Positions 1 through 16,849 of a stretch of 64,000 nt of DNA are shown here, piece after piece (the stretch's first letter is position 1; every line of letters begins with the position of its first letter). This stretch comes from Paraescarpia echinospica (taxonomy: Eukaryota; Annelida; Polychaeta; Sabellida; Siboglinidae). Below the pieces are notes generated by a model. That model saw nothing but the letters and a program-made list of their open reading frames with translations, was not told the DNA's origin and ran no database searches. The position numbers and the translations under genes were made by a program. The stretch spans positions 16,650,680-16,714,679 of the forward strand of contig CM034536.1 in the NCBI GenBank assembly GCA_020002185.1. Reading direction: 5' to 3'.

Positions 1-1009
1 TTATAAAGACACAAAATATAAGAACCAATTATACTTTAGTCTTTCTAATATTTTAGAGAAAAAAGTACTTTCGAAAATAGCTAATAGTAAGAACGCTGAT
101 GTGTTTCCTTAGTTTTGTAGAGAGGCAGTACTTTTTGCTATTTTAGGATACTAATATGAACGGGTAGCATGTCACCAGAAAACGTTAACAAATTAGAAGT
201 AACCTATTACTTCCGAAACGGTAGATAACTTTTTAAAAATAATACTACCCAACTAGAAATGAGTAACTCATTGGATATTGCGTGTCACTTCACTGCCAGT
301 CAGATTTGTAAAGTTAAAGTTGCATTGTGAGTTTAAGTACGATACTTAATGTTAATTATTTTTAAATAAAAGTGAACGTACAAATACAACTCTAGTTACT
401 TATTTGATCATACTTCCTAACGTATGTGTCATTTTGGATTTTTATTTAAAACACTTTCACATAATAGTATAATCTCAAATACTGGTTTTATATTAAGTAT
501 TTCTGTTAAACATAGTAACTAATAAAGTAGTTTACCATGGAAATTTGAGTATAATTAATTTAGTAATCGAAACTTTTCAAAAAGCAACGGCGCCAAAACG
601 ACCAATATTGCTCGGCAACGATGCAATTTTGGCGACGATGCAATTTCACCGAATTTGTGTACAAAATGCCGCCAGTGCAACCGAATTGTCCAGCCGAAGC
701 CACCAACTTTTATAACCTAGCCTAAGCGGTAAGGCAGCCGAAAAATCTAAAAAAGAGTGGCGCTGCAGTCGTTTTTCGTTCTCATGCAGTGAAAACGAAA
801 ATGTTTTATCGTTATTTTTTCTTCTGACATGTATTATAAATACCGCGAATACTAGATTGTTCGTTTTTCGTGCTTCAAATATGAAAACAAAAAACGAACA
901 ATGTTTGCTATTTCCTTTTACGTTCGCCAATTTCAAAACGAAAAGAGAAAAGACGGTACATACACGGACCGTGGCGTCAGTCGTATTGACATTGGCATAT
1001 TGCTTTGAC
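1..1009. other. AT-rich intergenic sequence, no gene seen
   Basis: I see no coding exon, splice-paired frame or recognisable repeat in this stretch. The open frames near 650-1100 run through ordinary AT-rich sequence and into the SINE that follows, and have no family resemblance. Confidence 0.5.
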
Positions 1010-1300
1010 TTATATAGTGAGGCATATCGGCGCACCCCGACTCCCTCGACTGAGAGCTTGCTGATTCGTCACTCTCTTGCTTGCTGCTGGGTCGAAGCGT
1101 AGACAATTTTGTTCACTTCGTGTTGTTTCACTTCACTCAGTCGTCTAAATGAAAACTTGGTCGTAGCTAACGGTGGATATTTGTGTACGAATCGTTTTCG
1201 CGCTGTAATTGCAGCGTGGCTAACTATTTCCAAGTCGTGATGTTGTTCGAGTGAATACGTCTGCCCGGGTGTGGTGTAAGACGCTTTGGGCTATGCGTTT
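1010..1300 (+). repeat. tRNA-derived SINE, plus orientation, degenerate copy
   Basis: This is the same family as the copies at 12.3, 13.2, 26.5 and 58.0 kb. The shared body includes a block equivalent to attgcagcgtggct, preceded by a degenerate tRNA-like head (ctcgactgagag, then a worn GATTCG B-box region) and the gtcgaagc-tagacaa segment. The head comes first on the plus strand, so this copy points rightwards. Confidence 0.65.
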
Positions 1301-2639
1301 TCTGTATATTTGTTCATCATTACGGCCGTTTCGCGCTGACGCCGCCTCGCACTTGTGCTACTGAATATTCCGCCCCACTGGTTCACGCCTGCTCCAACAA
1401 AGCAAACTCTGTAAACGACTATATATAAATCACCTCTTTTTTAAATACGAATGAATCACTGTGTTGTCGTCGACCGGTCGTTCCGCCCCGCTGCGTCACA
1501 CACAAACACTAACGGAGTAAAGAAAACTCACATTTAAATACACTGCAGTCAAATGAAACACTGAGTTTACAAAATCCTGTGCATTTTGTTGCGGTCGATT
1601 GTAGCAATTGTTTTTTGTAAGACTATCTATTTATAACTCTGCTTTGAATCTGATCTGCAATTCACCAAAAAGGGTGATGGACAGCGAAGGTTTCCTTTGT
1701 CAATCCTGAGCAGAGCTACGTGTCAGTCATGTTTATGTTCATGTTCCCGAGAGTATCAGTGTTCGAATCCACTTCCTGCCGTTTCCAAACGTTGGAAATG
1801 TCGATATTCCCATTGTATCTGTGTATTTCGGAAGTTGGTCGCCCTGGTTTATAAAAAAGGAATTAAAATATCTCACACATAAAAACTGGTAAGCCTGAGT
1901 TGACCTCAATCTACGATAACTCGTAGGGGTGCTGCATTAGCTCCGTTAGCTTTAACAAAGGAGTAGGCGCCATCAGCGCCTTGCCACGTTATTGTTATAA
2001 TTGTTATTATTATTGTTGTTGTTATTATTATTATTAATATTATTATTATTACTATTAGGGGAAGTGTACCGATATTGAACCCCCTAACTTCAGAGCCCTC
2101 TTTCCCCATTCCTGTCCGTGATACTATATAGGTCAGGCCACGAACTACTAGAAGCTCTCTGTGCAAGCAGGAAATAGAGTCAATGTATTTGTTATTTTTC
2201 CAAAAAATATATATATATTGTTCTTAATTGGTCCAATTTGAATAATAAGTGACATACATTGGACTACAGTGGTCCTGCTACTGGACCAGATAGCCCAATA
2301 TAGGTGATCTATTTCATTATAGGTCATCAGTCAATTATTGATGCTTTGGACGAAACCAACGTTCAACACACAGTTCATTCGTATAAAAAAAGGTAGCAGC
2401 TTAATGCATGAATCACGAAGACTGCGGCGTCCCAGTGAGCACAAAAAAATACATGTAACGACCAAGCACCAAGTAGATTCGACATAATTTTATTTCGAAC
2501 AGAGAACAAAGAATAATATGTTGTCACGAACAGACGAATGATCAGAAGAGTGTCTAATAATTGACAATAAAAGATGCCAGTCAGTAATTGGTGGTCCCTG
2601 ATCACCAAATTACCACTGCGATCTTTAACCGACACGTGA
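1301..2639. other. Intergenic sequence with a TTA/TTG microsatellite
   Basis: No gene is supported. A degenerate trinucleotide run of TTA, TTG and ATT units spans about 1990-2055. Open frames across it are products of the repeat. Confidence 0.5.
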
Positions 2640-3301
2640 CACATCGATAGTTATGGGACAAGCCTCCAGCACAACTCAGGTGTGTCCATGTCCCACAGTG
2701 TACACATTTCACGATGGTTTCTTTTCGCTTTTTGTCAAATAGTACACAGTACCAAGACCCACTTGTCACTTGAAACGTCTCTCTAAGATACTGCGACCCC
2801 AAACCTTGAAATGGGCTCATTTCTATGATAGGAAAGTTTAAGTTTTTGTCCTGGATTTTGGACAAAAATGCAGGACATTTACTCATATATGTGTGTAACG
2901 GTGTAAGTACTCAGTCACCAAATCTTTTGACGTGTTTAGCACTTCATTGATTGCCCTTTCGGAGAAACCATGTTGTGCGTTCAGTGATAACACATAACAA
3001 GCAACTGCATATTCATTTGACTTGATGGGAGAATTTTCACTGCGCTGTACATTCCCGTTACCTCCCAACGGAAAAGTATTAATCTAATCTTCATTCTCTG
3101 AATGATTGTAAGCTGGAATGTCTGAATGTTTACGTGATACATGAAGGCGAAATGCATTCCAGCTTTCTGTGGAATATTTACAATACCCAACAGAACATGA
3201 AACCAGAAAGTCTGGGTCATGTTTGTGATTCCTACTAATGTGTCATGTGAATTTTCTATAACTACGTGTTTGACAACAGCATATTGGGCAATAATGAACA
3301 C
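2640..3301 (-). pseudogene. Remnant of a zinc-finger protein gene, possibly transposon-derived
   Basis: The minus frame at 2886-2642 has a PHD/treble-clef-like pattern: W-Y-C, then V-K-C-x2-C-x2-W-x-H-x2-C, then Y-x-C-x2-C. Upstream at 3068-2883 another frame reads a helical stretch (CYVLSLNAQHGFSE). Further upstream a C2H2-like F-x2-H-x3-H fragment appears in a third frame. The order resembles a repetitive animal gene family with an N-terminal C2H2 finger, a helical middle and a C-terminal zinc finger, but frames shift between the parts. I cannot name the family, and the link between the three pieces is an inference. Confidence 0.35.
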
Positions 3302-5837
3302 TGTCCATTATGTATGTAGACTGGTTTTTGGTATGTCACAGTCGGTGATTCACTAGTCGTATCAATGAATATTACATGCATATACACCGCTGAAGAGGTG
3401 GACGCTGAAACAAGTTACAAGGGGCCAATGCAAGGGCTAAAAGCATGACATATTGTGTGAGGACAAACTAAATCAGTGCGGATGTGTGCCGATACATGGT
3501 AAGGAGTGGGCTTCGACTTAGGCTTAAGACTTAAGTAAAAATATATAAACTAAGTGAGCAAGAAACAGGGACAGTTGCGTGATGTTGCGTTGAAAGAACA
3601 ACCTTTTCATTTTGTGAAAGATATATGTTGTGTTTTAATACTTTGCATTTTGTAATATATTTAAAAGCTAATATTGGTAGAAACAACACTGTTAACACCA
3701 TCTATTACCCTGATCTTTCCATTAGTCTAGCCGCGCTAACGCTCGGCCTCGGCTCTGTGGCTGTGGATCCATTAGATGATTAATCATGCAAATTGTGTTG
3801 CCATCGTTCATTCTTGCTTACTCCTGTTTCAGTGCACCATTCCTTGGTATAGTGATGCAACTGGTATCAACAGTTTCAAGCACAATATTTAGCTAGACAA
3901 ATTGTACCCACCAAACTCCAGGATTCTAGTTAAGTTTCCTGATCAACTCACACGATGTCAAAGCCAAAGACCCATGTTACAATAACATTTCGCGAACGAT
4001 CATGCAACTCGCGAGAAAGCGAATGATGTCACTAGGAAGGAATGCGTTAGTTATCTATACGCCAGAAGTTTAGATTATGGAAAGACAAATTAAACACCGG
4101 CGTTTAAAATTACTGTACATTACAATTAAATAATTAATTCTCCTCAAAATTGGCAACGTTTCGCAATATTGAGCCGCTAATGATGATAGTTTGGTCAATT
4201 ACACCATTTCAGTACGACCTATTCAAAATGAAGTCTTAATAACAAAAACAACCCCATATATCCTGACAAAAAGTACTAGTTTGAATGATATGCATGTTGG
4301 ATTGCGAAGGTCGTGTGGATTTATATGCTGTTCAATATTACGATAAACGCCTAAACGCCTGTAATACCATGCGTTTAGTTGACCCAAAATTCAACACCGG
4401 TGTTAACAACTATACACCTACTTGTTTAAATGTATATGACGGGCGTCTATAACTCAACGTCTTAAACACCCGAGTTTTTAAAGTGTACACAATTTGCGCT
4501 GACTACCATGCAGCGGATGTTGAAGCTGGCAGTGTGCTTACGAGAAATTGTCACATCCTTGGGTCTAATTGACTTATTGGTGTTTATTTTAGGGAACATA
4601 ATCTGATTAGCTGTGTTGAAGCTGTAACCGCACACATGCCTGTGTACAACAGATTTATATGATATTTACGCTTGCAAACCGCCGCAAGTTGTACTGTTAC
4701 AAGTTGTAACGCTCAACTAATCGTCTTTACGCAGGCAAGCCGTTGCAAGTTGAAAGATGTCCAGTTGTATCGTTGTGAATAATTCCGGTACAAACTATCT
4801 GTCGAAAGATAGTTAATTGTCTATTTACAAACAATCGGTTACAAGTTTTAGTAAACTTGCTTCACCTCTCCTTCGAGTTGTGTCGAGTGTCACCGTACAC
4901 ATCGGTTTACATAGGTATTTGCATCATCGCAAGCCAGGGCTGTTTGCCATGCAAAACAAGTTCTGGCAGATCTCCTACGCGAAGTGCGGAAGTTAGCTGA
5001 GTCAAACTAGTAATTGATTTCGCAAGTTGTGACTGCGTGACCCGTGAGAACAGCGCAAATACCCGCCCCAATTTGAAGACGGATAAACGACTTCTGGGAA
5101 TCACAATATAATGACCCGTTCGTCCATTAGCACAAGCAGCTGAGCGGTATTGTGTATTCGAATAATTGCTTCTACTTTCTAGACATTGCATGTAACACGA
5201 GCCACGGTTCGTTGAAATTAGTTTTATTATGACCATCTGACCTGCCGCTAACCACTAGTGAGCGATTTCATAGGCTGACCTTAAATTTCACAAAGTGATC
5301 AGCCAAGGGGTACTGCTGACTGACTGTGACGTAATCAGCACCAGCAGCGACCCCTGGCGCGCGAGGATGGGTATTTGTACCGTTGCAAGTTGTATCGAAG
5401 CAAGTTGTAAATGCATTAACTACTTAAGTATACCAACCAAGCACCAGTTTGCCTTTGTTTCAAATCTTAACGACTACTATATGCATCAACACTGCAGTAC
5501 AGAGACTATCACAGTTGTCATCATATTATCTAGGTTAAATTGTACTAATGGCATTGTGTTAAGGTTAGGTATACATATGAACGTGTATGTTTATGATTTT
5601 TGAGATCTCAAGCGATACCTTGATAGTTACGTATCAAGCGCTCAACGTATAATTCGTTCCTCTAATGAACAAACCTAAATTTAGCAAGGAACCAATGCCA
5701 TGAAGCGAATGGTTATTGTGCGTGCTGCTGTCTGCATAAGTACTGGTCATGTTTTGAAATCAAACAGCGCTATGAAGGCTTATTTCATCTCGCCTTTCGC
5801 GCAAACTATTGAGACAACTGCGAACATCATCATACGG
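3302..5837. other. Intergenic sequence downstream of collagen gene A
   Basis: No supported gene. From about 4780 the sequence resembles 18.7-18.9 kb (shared ccggtacaaact, ggttacaagttt and tcgagttgtgtcgagtgt blocks), which marks the outer edge of the segmental duplication carrying gene A. Small frames at 4907-5236 and 5295-5603 have no recognisable domain. Confidence 0.5.
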
Positions 5838-9744
<3,907 letters not shown>

Positions 9745-9849
9745 CACAGCAACTAGAAGACACACATAAGCTGATAGAGGGTAGGCGTGCAGAGAAAATT
9801 AAAAACGCACATCTGAACGATGTGCCAATGACGTATTGGTAATAAGACT

Positions 9850-10172
9850 GTGTGTGTGCACGTGCGTGTGTGTGTATGCATACGTGCGTGCGTGCGTGTA
9901 TGTGTGTGTGCGTGTGTGTGTGTGAGCATGTCTGCGTGCGTGCGTATGTGTGTGTGCTTGTATGTTTGTGTGTGTTTGTGTGTGTTTGTGTATGTTTGTG
10001 TGTGTTTGTGTGTGTTTTTTTGTGAGTGCTTGCGTGTGCGTGCGCTAGCGTGTATGTATATGTATATGTGTGTGCGTGCGTGCGTGCGCGCACGTGTGCT
10101 TGACTGCGTATGTACGTGCGTGCGTGTGTTTGTGGGTACGTACGTGTGTGTGTGAGTGTGTGTGTGTGTGTT
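9850..10172. repeat. Degenerate (TG)n tract in the 5' flank of gene A
   Basis: TG, CGTG and TGTT units with many interruptions lie just upstream of the gene A signal-peptide exon. The orthologous position in gene B (about 23000-23720) carries a longer and purer TG tract. Confidence 0.9.
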
Positions 10173-10801
10173 CTTGCACGGAACCGCACCAAGCATTTCA
10201 TCGCTGCACTTTAGTTCACATCTAAATACTATACATTCTAATTTTAGTATTAACAAGCCGTATAGTGCACCAAGCCAGATCCGTATATGCAAGACCATTT
10301 CAACATTGATTCTGCGGCACAAATCATTTTTTTTTAATTTCTATTTCGTCGCCGTATCTGCTATTTTCCGTCACCTTTATTAATTCCACTAGTGACACCC
10401 TGACCTAATTATGCCTTCCGTTTGTGACAGCTAAGCATTCTAACCCGTGACGTAGACGTCAACCGCCCAGGTGGACCACTTCTCATACTGCGTTCCAATC
10501 ACCTCGTGTATACCGTGAATACGCCACCCATACTCGACCCAGTTTACAAGTGGTAAACTGAAGGAGCTCGTGAACTTTCCAGTTCGCCAAGTCGTGTCTA
10601 CGATAAAAAAAAACCACTGGGACGCAACGTGAATCACCTACCACACCAGTCTTTTGAAGACGCAAACGGGACCGCAATACAAGAAACGTTGAACGGGCGC
10701 CGTGCATTCAGAAACAATTTGTTACCACGCAGGTTTTTATCACGGCAAATGTGTGACATTTTCTGAGTGTGTGATTCTGAGCGTGGCAGCATTTACGGCT
10801 A

Positions 10802-10845
<44 letters not shown>

Positions 10846-11879
10846 GTATATGTGTGTGTAGCGGAACTATTCCACACTGTCACCTCAACTGATAGGCTTG
10901 GTACTAGCAGCATACTAACAGATAGCACGCCTTACAAAATATGACCATTACTTTTATAAATACAGCTTTATTTTCATTATTCATTATTACTTCTTTCGAC
11001 AATGAATCCTGTTGGCAAATGTCTCGTTTTGATTTGATTGCAATACCTAAGTTTGAATTATTGTTGAACTGTATGCATCCTATGTTCCTGACGAACACAT
11101 TTATATTAAGGATTTATAATTAATAGTTAATTAGTATAACAACAATTTAACATAATAGTTCCTTGTCGATGATGTCCCATTTAGATTATCTCGTTTGTAG
11201 TATATTGCTGTACTATATGTGAATTATTGTTGAACTACATACATCCTATGTTTCTGTCAACAACCGTTAAATAAATGGTTTCTAATTAACATATATTTGA
11301 TATACCCACAGTTCGACATACTAGTTCAATATGGATGATGTCCAATTCAATCATGGGTGGAATACAATGCGTTTTCAGTTCAAAACTAAAGGAGAAAAAA
11401 GATAAGATATACGCAAATCATTCTCATGGAACTTTATTAGGAAATACAAAAGCAGATTTAGTACGCATACAACCGTGACTTCATAATGTATCGATATAAA
11501 TTGATATATTAATAATAATATGAGGATGGCTTACCCATACGTTGAAAGAACTAAACAATATACTGTCTGTTGTAGCAGACGAGTACAGCTATAATACAGG
11601 TGGCTATGACCTTTTCTGTTCTACCTATTTGGATTCATTTGCAGAAGTTTATTTGGAAGAAGAACGATGCAGTGGTCACGTTGCGTTGACGTTAATTAAT
11701 CTTACCTTGGACGAAGGCAAGAATAGCGATGATACAGGCCGTCATGTCCATCGTTGTAACTGCAACGCAAATGTTTAATAAGTGCAATACACAAAGGTAT
11801 ATGTAACAATTTGTTACACTACATGTGTATGACGAAATGTGCACAGATATATAAATGCATTTATCCATCCAAATAGGGA
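10173..11879. other. Intergenic sequence, no gene seen
   Basis: No supported gene. There is a (TA)n run at about 10803-10842. Two related AT-rich blocks (gaattattgttgaact, then catcctatgttcctg or a close variant) occur at about 11055-11095 and 11220-11260, indicating a small local duplication. The frame at 11542-11778 has no recognisable motif. Confidence 0.5.
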
Positions 11880-12025
11880 TATGCACGTACACGCGTGCAC
11901 ACACACAACGCACGCACGCACGCACGCACGCACGCACACAAACACACATATACATACACACACGCACGCATTGACAAACATACACACGCACACACGCGCA
12001 CACGCACACATACACGCGCACGATT
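11880..12025. repeat. Degenerate (AC)n/(GCAC)n microsatellite
   Basis: Repeated acgc and acac units. Open frames on both strands here are low-complexity products of the repeat. Confidence 0.9.
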
Positions 12026-12289
12026 ACGTGTGTACATTAAGTGTTAGAAGGCCACCGTCCAGTACTCTTATAACGGAATGTTTGTCCTGAAAGAATCTTT
12101 CTAACGACTGAGCCAATACGACAAAACGCCACGCGAGTGACCCTACCCTGTTCTCGCCTTGATTGTACACTCACCTGTCCCTATCAGTCCTCGTCTTGAT
12201 TGTACACTAAGCGTTTCGCAGTAGGTGAATCACCGCACGTATTGTTGTCGAGACGTAGCGTCGATCGTAGTGACACTGGTATATTGTTC

Positions 12290-12600
12290 TGACCTATATA
12301 GTTAGTCATAGCGGCGATCCCCGGTTCTCTCGATTGAAACGTGTGTTGATTCGCCACCCCCTGCTTGCTGCTGTGTCGAAGCTTAGACAATTTCGTTCAC
12401 CTAATATTGTTTCAGTACACTCAGTTGTCTAAGTGAAAACCTGGTCGTAGCCAACGGTGGATACTTGTGTACGAATCGTTTTCGTGTGTTAATTGCAGCG
12501 TGGCTGAATACTTCCAAGACGTGATTTTGTTCGTATGAATACGTCTGCCCGGAATGAAGTGTAAACCGCTTTGGGCAACATTGATGGCTGGACACATGCG
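12290..12600 (+). repeat. tRNA-derived SINE, plus orientation
   Basis: Closely parallels the copy at 1010-1300 over its whole length (tgcttgctgctg, cgaagcttagacaa, acggtggatacttgtgtacgaatcg, attgcagcgtggctgaatac). It is the reverse complement of the copies at 13.2, 26.5 and 58.0 kb. Confidence 0.75.
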
Positions 12601-12739
12601 CGTGTATTTGTCACGTTCCAACAATACTACCTCACGTTGCAACATACTCGTGGCGACCTATATGTACTGAACCACTGGTGTAACGATATCTTTACAACTA
12701 TTCACTGTTAACTGTGGTTGAAAACACATCTCGGTCATA

Positions 12740-13089
<350 letters not shown>

Positions 13090-13219
13090 AAACGTTATAG
13101 TCGTTAAGGTTGTTTACAATTGTAAAAAGACGAAATAATGTGCTCCGTTTCAATACTCTCCACAAGGAGTAATTGTCCCTGAACACAGTCCCCATTGTTA
13201 CGTTTCTAACGCTTGTTTT

Positions 13220-13550
13220 TTTAAAGTAAAAATGTAAGTTCTTATATAACGTAATATCCAGCCCTCAGGACTACTCAAAGCGCTTTACACTTTACTCTCT
13301 GGCAGACCAGTTCAATCGAACACTTCTCTGGGATGCATTCAGCCACGTTGCAATTAATGCGCGAATACCATTCGTACACAAATATCCACTATTGCCTATA
13401 GCCAGGTATTCATTCATACAGCTGAGTGAACTGAAGCAATGTAGAGTAAATGAACTTGCTCAAAGTTCGACACCGCCTCAAAAGATTCAAACCCGTGTTC
13501 TCTCTGTCGAGAGTCCGAAGCTCTTACCACTTCGCTACTGCTTCCGAGTT
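13220..13550 (-). repeat. tRNA-derived SINE, minus orientation
   Basis: The tail (aagttcttatataacg) lies at the left and the tRNA-like head at the right. Shared blocks include gcattcagccacgttgcaattaatgc, cagctgagtgaactgaagcaatgtagagtaaa and the head ctctgtcgagagtccgaagctcttaccact. Read on the minus strand, the head gives a worn A-box and a gggttcga-like B-box. Confidence 0.8.
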
Positions 13551-14214
13551 TGAATATACAAGTGACCTATCCATCATCAACACTACCATTGTCATGCATG
13601 TAGGAGCTCTAATGTAAGCATAATATGCGTGTATGAATTTCAGTCACAAACGTATACGAATTCTTTCCTTTGGACGTGACTCCGATTGGGTTTGGGTAGC
13701 TTGCCATACCGAATGGGATAAGTCTTATTAACACCTACTTGCAGAGTATCGTAAGGAGTAACATTGCGGCAGGTCAGATGAAGGTGAATACGAGCTACCC
13801 AAATCTGAATACATCTGCAGTAAACAAGTTTCTCAGAATTCTTATGAACATACCATCATGTAGTTGGTGAATGGTATTAATGCATTTTGTCGGACAATCG
13901 TGTCGCAGAAAAATTGTGCAACGCTCGGCTTACAGTGTGTTTGATTATTATTTTAAGTCAAAGAATACCATGTATGCAACTTCTTCTGCAACTAGCTTTC
14001 ACAGATTTGTGTTTGTTCAATAGGAATTACAAATCACATCCAGATTCTAGCATAAGCATATCGGGCCAGCAGTAGAAGGTAATTGAGAAAGATCTTTGAT
14101 CGACTAATGCGCACTGTGTAGAGAATGATAATGCTCATGTAGTTATCACATCTTTAAAATTGTAACACATAGAGTGTGTATCAGCAGGAACTCCGATATG
14201 TGTAGTGCTTTTGC
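13551..14214. other. Intergenic sequence, no gene seen
   Basis: Ordinary AT-rich sequence with no domain-like frame and no clear repeat. Confidence 0.5.
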
Positions 14215-16050
14215 TTGTTTTCTGTATATTTATTGGATATTTTTGCTAGGTTAGAACCAACACTTATAAAGAAATTATTAAAACATATAAGTGAAAGTCT
14301 TAATAATTTCTATATATCTAACCTAGCAAAAACATTCCGCAGAAACAAACAGATCCTATGTCATACATCAAAAACAGTAATAAGAAAACTATACATCTTG
14401 AACAGGTAACTGAAAATGAGGTGTCAGTAATATTAAACTCTCTCAAAGCACCGTGTCCCGGATGGGATGACATTTCCTCTAAAGTAATAAAACAAATATA
14501 TAAAAGTGTTATTAAACCATTGACATACTTGTATAACTTATCCATAAATACTGCAAAATTCCAAAGCTAAACAAAAAACTTCTTTATAAACTACCGGCAA
14601 ATTTCAATATTACCTACTTTTTTTAAATGTATGACTGTTTGTCAAATGTTATGAATAAGTATAAAAATTTTGTATAAATGTCAGTCTGGCTTTCGAAAAA
14701 ATCACTCTGCTAACATGATACTTATAACCGTTGTAGACAAAATATCAGAAGCCTTAAAAAACAAACGACTTGTGCTATGGGGTGATCTTCTAAAGCATTT
14801 TATACACTTAATCATGACATACTGCGTCAGAAACTCCAATGTTATAGCCAATGATTGGATTAAAAGTTATTTATTGAATAGAAGTCAATATGTGTATTAC
14901 AATAACAATAGTTCCACGAAACAAACTATTACTTGTGGTGTACCGCAAGGTTCCATTCTGTCGCCATTGCTTTTTCTATTATATATCGATGATATTGCTA
15001 AAATTCTCCGATATTCTTTTTCCATAGTATTTGCTGATGACACTAGTCTGTTTATAATCATTTGGATTATATTAATAACAAAATAAACTTTGAATTAAAC
15101 ACAATTGTAATTTGCCTAAAAGCCAACAAAATATCTTTAAACATTGAAAAGACCCAATACATTATATTTAGAACACCATACAGAAATCGTACCAAACCGA
15201 CAATACTTAAAATTAATAATAATGCTCAACTGGACTGAACACATTAAACAAGTTAAATGTAAAATTTATAAACGTGTTGGCACTCTCAACAAAACCAAAA
15301 AAAATTAACTAGATCATTTTTGGTCATATTATTTGATCATATTACAAATTTTTGTTCCCTCAATTGACCTATTGCATTGAAATATGGGGAAGTGCATTTG
15401 ATTGATATTGTTCAAGTATTATTAAGATACAAAAGAAAGCAGTGAGAACGCTCGTCTCATCCAATAGATTAGCTCATACAAAACCTATCTTAGAATTATT
15501 AAATAGTTTAACTTTCAGACAATTGTATGTATATTCAATAAAGATGTTTGTGTGTAAATACAAGATGGGTCTTTTACCAACAATCCTTGAAAATATGTTT
15601 ACACTTAATCATGATGTCCATAGTTATAATACAAGGCAATCTGCAGCACAAATGCATATATCCCTGGCAACTTTAGAAATTTGACTTCGTTGTATAAGAA
15701 ATAAGGGTGCTATCATTTGGAATTAGTTCAGCATCAGCACAAGACTCAAGTTTACGACTTAATCAGTAATTAGTTACAAATGTATACTTAAGCAATTCAT
15801 TTTATACAATGATGATAATATGTAACACATTTTTCAATCACAATTAAATCTTCCATATCTACACGCTGTTTTTTTTCTTCAATATAATGATATTTACATT
15901 GAAATATACAATACGGATTACAACACTGTATAAAGTCCTTCCCTTGTTGTGCTCATTATGGTATTATAAATGATTTGTTGTAATTTGATTTGTATATGTT
16001 GTAATGAGTTATAATAAATTTGATTTGATAGAGTTTTTATATCTTTTTAT
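14215..16050 (+). pseudogene. Decayed non-LTR retrotransposon ORF2 (reverse transcriptase)
   Basis: Fragments of one reverse transcriptase lie in order on the plus strand. An N-terminal part has LNNFYISNLAKTF. At about 14440 comes a KAPCPGWDDISSKVIK block, equivalent to the family K-x-PGxDxI motif. At 14670-15086 are QSGFRKNHS, CGVPQGSILSPLLF and FADDTSLF, carrying the catalytic FADD. At 15442-15684 is the C-terminal YNTRQ region. Stops and frame changes separate the pieces, and the spacing is shortened between QSGFR and GVPQGS. The sequence resembles the CR1/Jockey/L2 group of elements. A 3' tail of aatttgattt units ends at about 16030. Confidence 0.85.
14240..14332. repeat. Large imperfect inverted repeat inside the retrotransposon remnant
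   Basis: A perfect 16-bp outer arm (14240-14255 with 14317-14332; core ttttgctaggttaga) encloses an 11-bp inner arm (14271-14281 with 14300-14310; gaaattattaa). RNA from either strand could form one long stem. Confidence 0.8.
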
Positions 16051-16149
16051 ATCTTATCTTTAGGCCAATATATTAATATCATTTTAATTGTGTGTTGTGG
16101 ATTGTTTTCGAAAACACGCGAGTTTATCCTTATCACTAAGTCTCCAAAC
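16051..16149. other. Short spacer between retroelement remnants
   Basis: AT-rich sequence with no recognisable content. Confidence 0.4.
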
Positions 16150-16841
16150 AACACAGCATGCTCAGAACTGCGAAACAGGACAAATCCGAGATGGACGAAA
16201 TCCGCCGTTCTCTTGATTTTTATGCAACTCTTTCAACGATATTAAGTAGCAGACCACAGCGACTGACAAGCGTATCACAAAGCTGCTGGAGATCATCAAG
16301 GTGAAAGACGAGCGCCTATCAAAGTTGGAGGCACAAGTGAACGATCTGAAGCAAAATTCGAAAAAATGAAAGTGAATATTCACAGTTATGCCTTCACCGC
16401 CACTACGAAGAAACCAATCACGCGGAGCTCGACATCGACCGCCACCGAGGAAACTCCGACCGTCTCCGCGAGTGCCACAGTGAGAACGAACGTTAACTTC
16501 GCTAGACAGAAGTTGAACATCACGATCGAACCTACGACATCACCGCGATCCACGACCTTCCGCCACGGCGTGATGGTAAACGTCCCATCATCGTTCAGTT
16601 TCATTCGTCTTACAAGAAAGCCGAGCTAATGGTGAAACGAGGCGCATTGAGGGGAACTTACATTTATCTGAATGACCACCTCTCAAACCACAACACCGAA
16701 CTATTTCGTCAAGCGCGACAAATGAAGCGCGACCGGAAGATCTACAGCACGTGGAAACAAAACTGCAGCGTCTTCATCAAGGTTCGAGAGGACCACCAAC
16801 GACTGAAAGTGAAGACACTCGCGGATCTTGCGAAAGTTTGA
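16150..16841 (+). pseudogene. Remnant of a retrotransposon ORF1 (L1-ORF1p/transposase_22-like)
   Basis: Broken frames give a coiled-coil-like segment rich in Lys, Glu and Leu (about 16190-16365), then RQKLNITIEP and the C-terminal pattern L-R-G-T-Y-I-Y-L-N-D-H-L, QARQMKRDRKIYSTWKQNC and VFIKV. That pattern matches the nucleic-acid-binding C-terminal domain found in many non-LTR ORF1 proteins. At least two frame changes are needed to follow it, so it is not functional. It may belong to an element of the same broad group as the one at 32.05-32.56 kb. Confidence 0.6.
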
Positions 16842-16849
16842 ACACTGTA

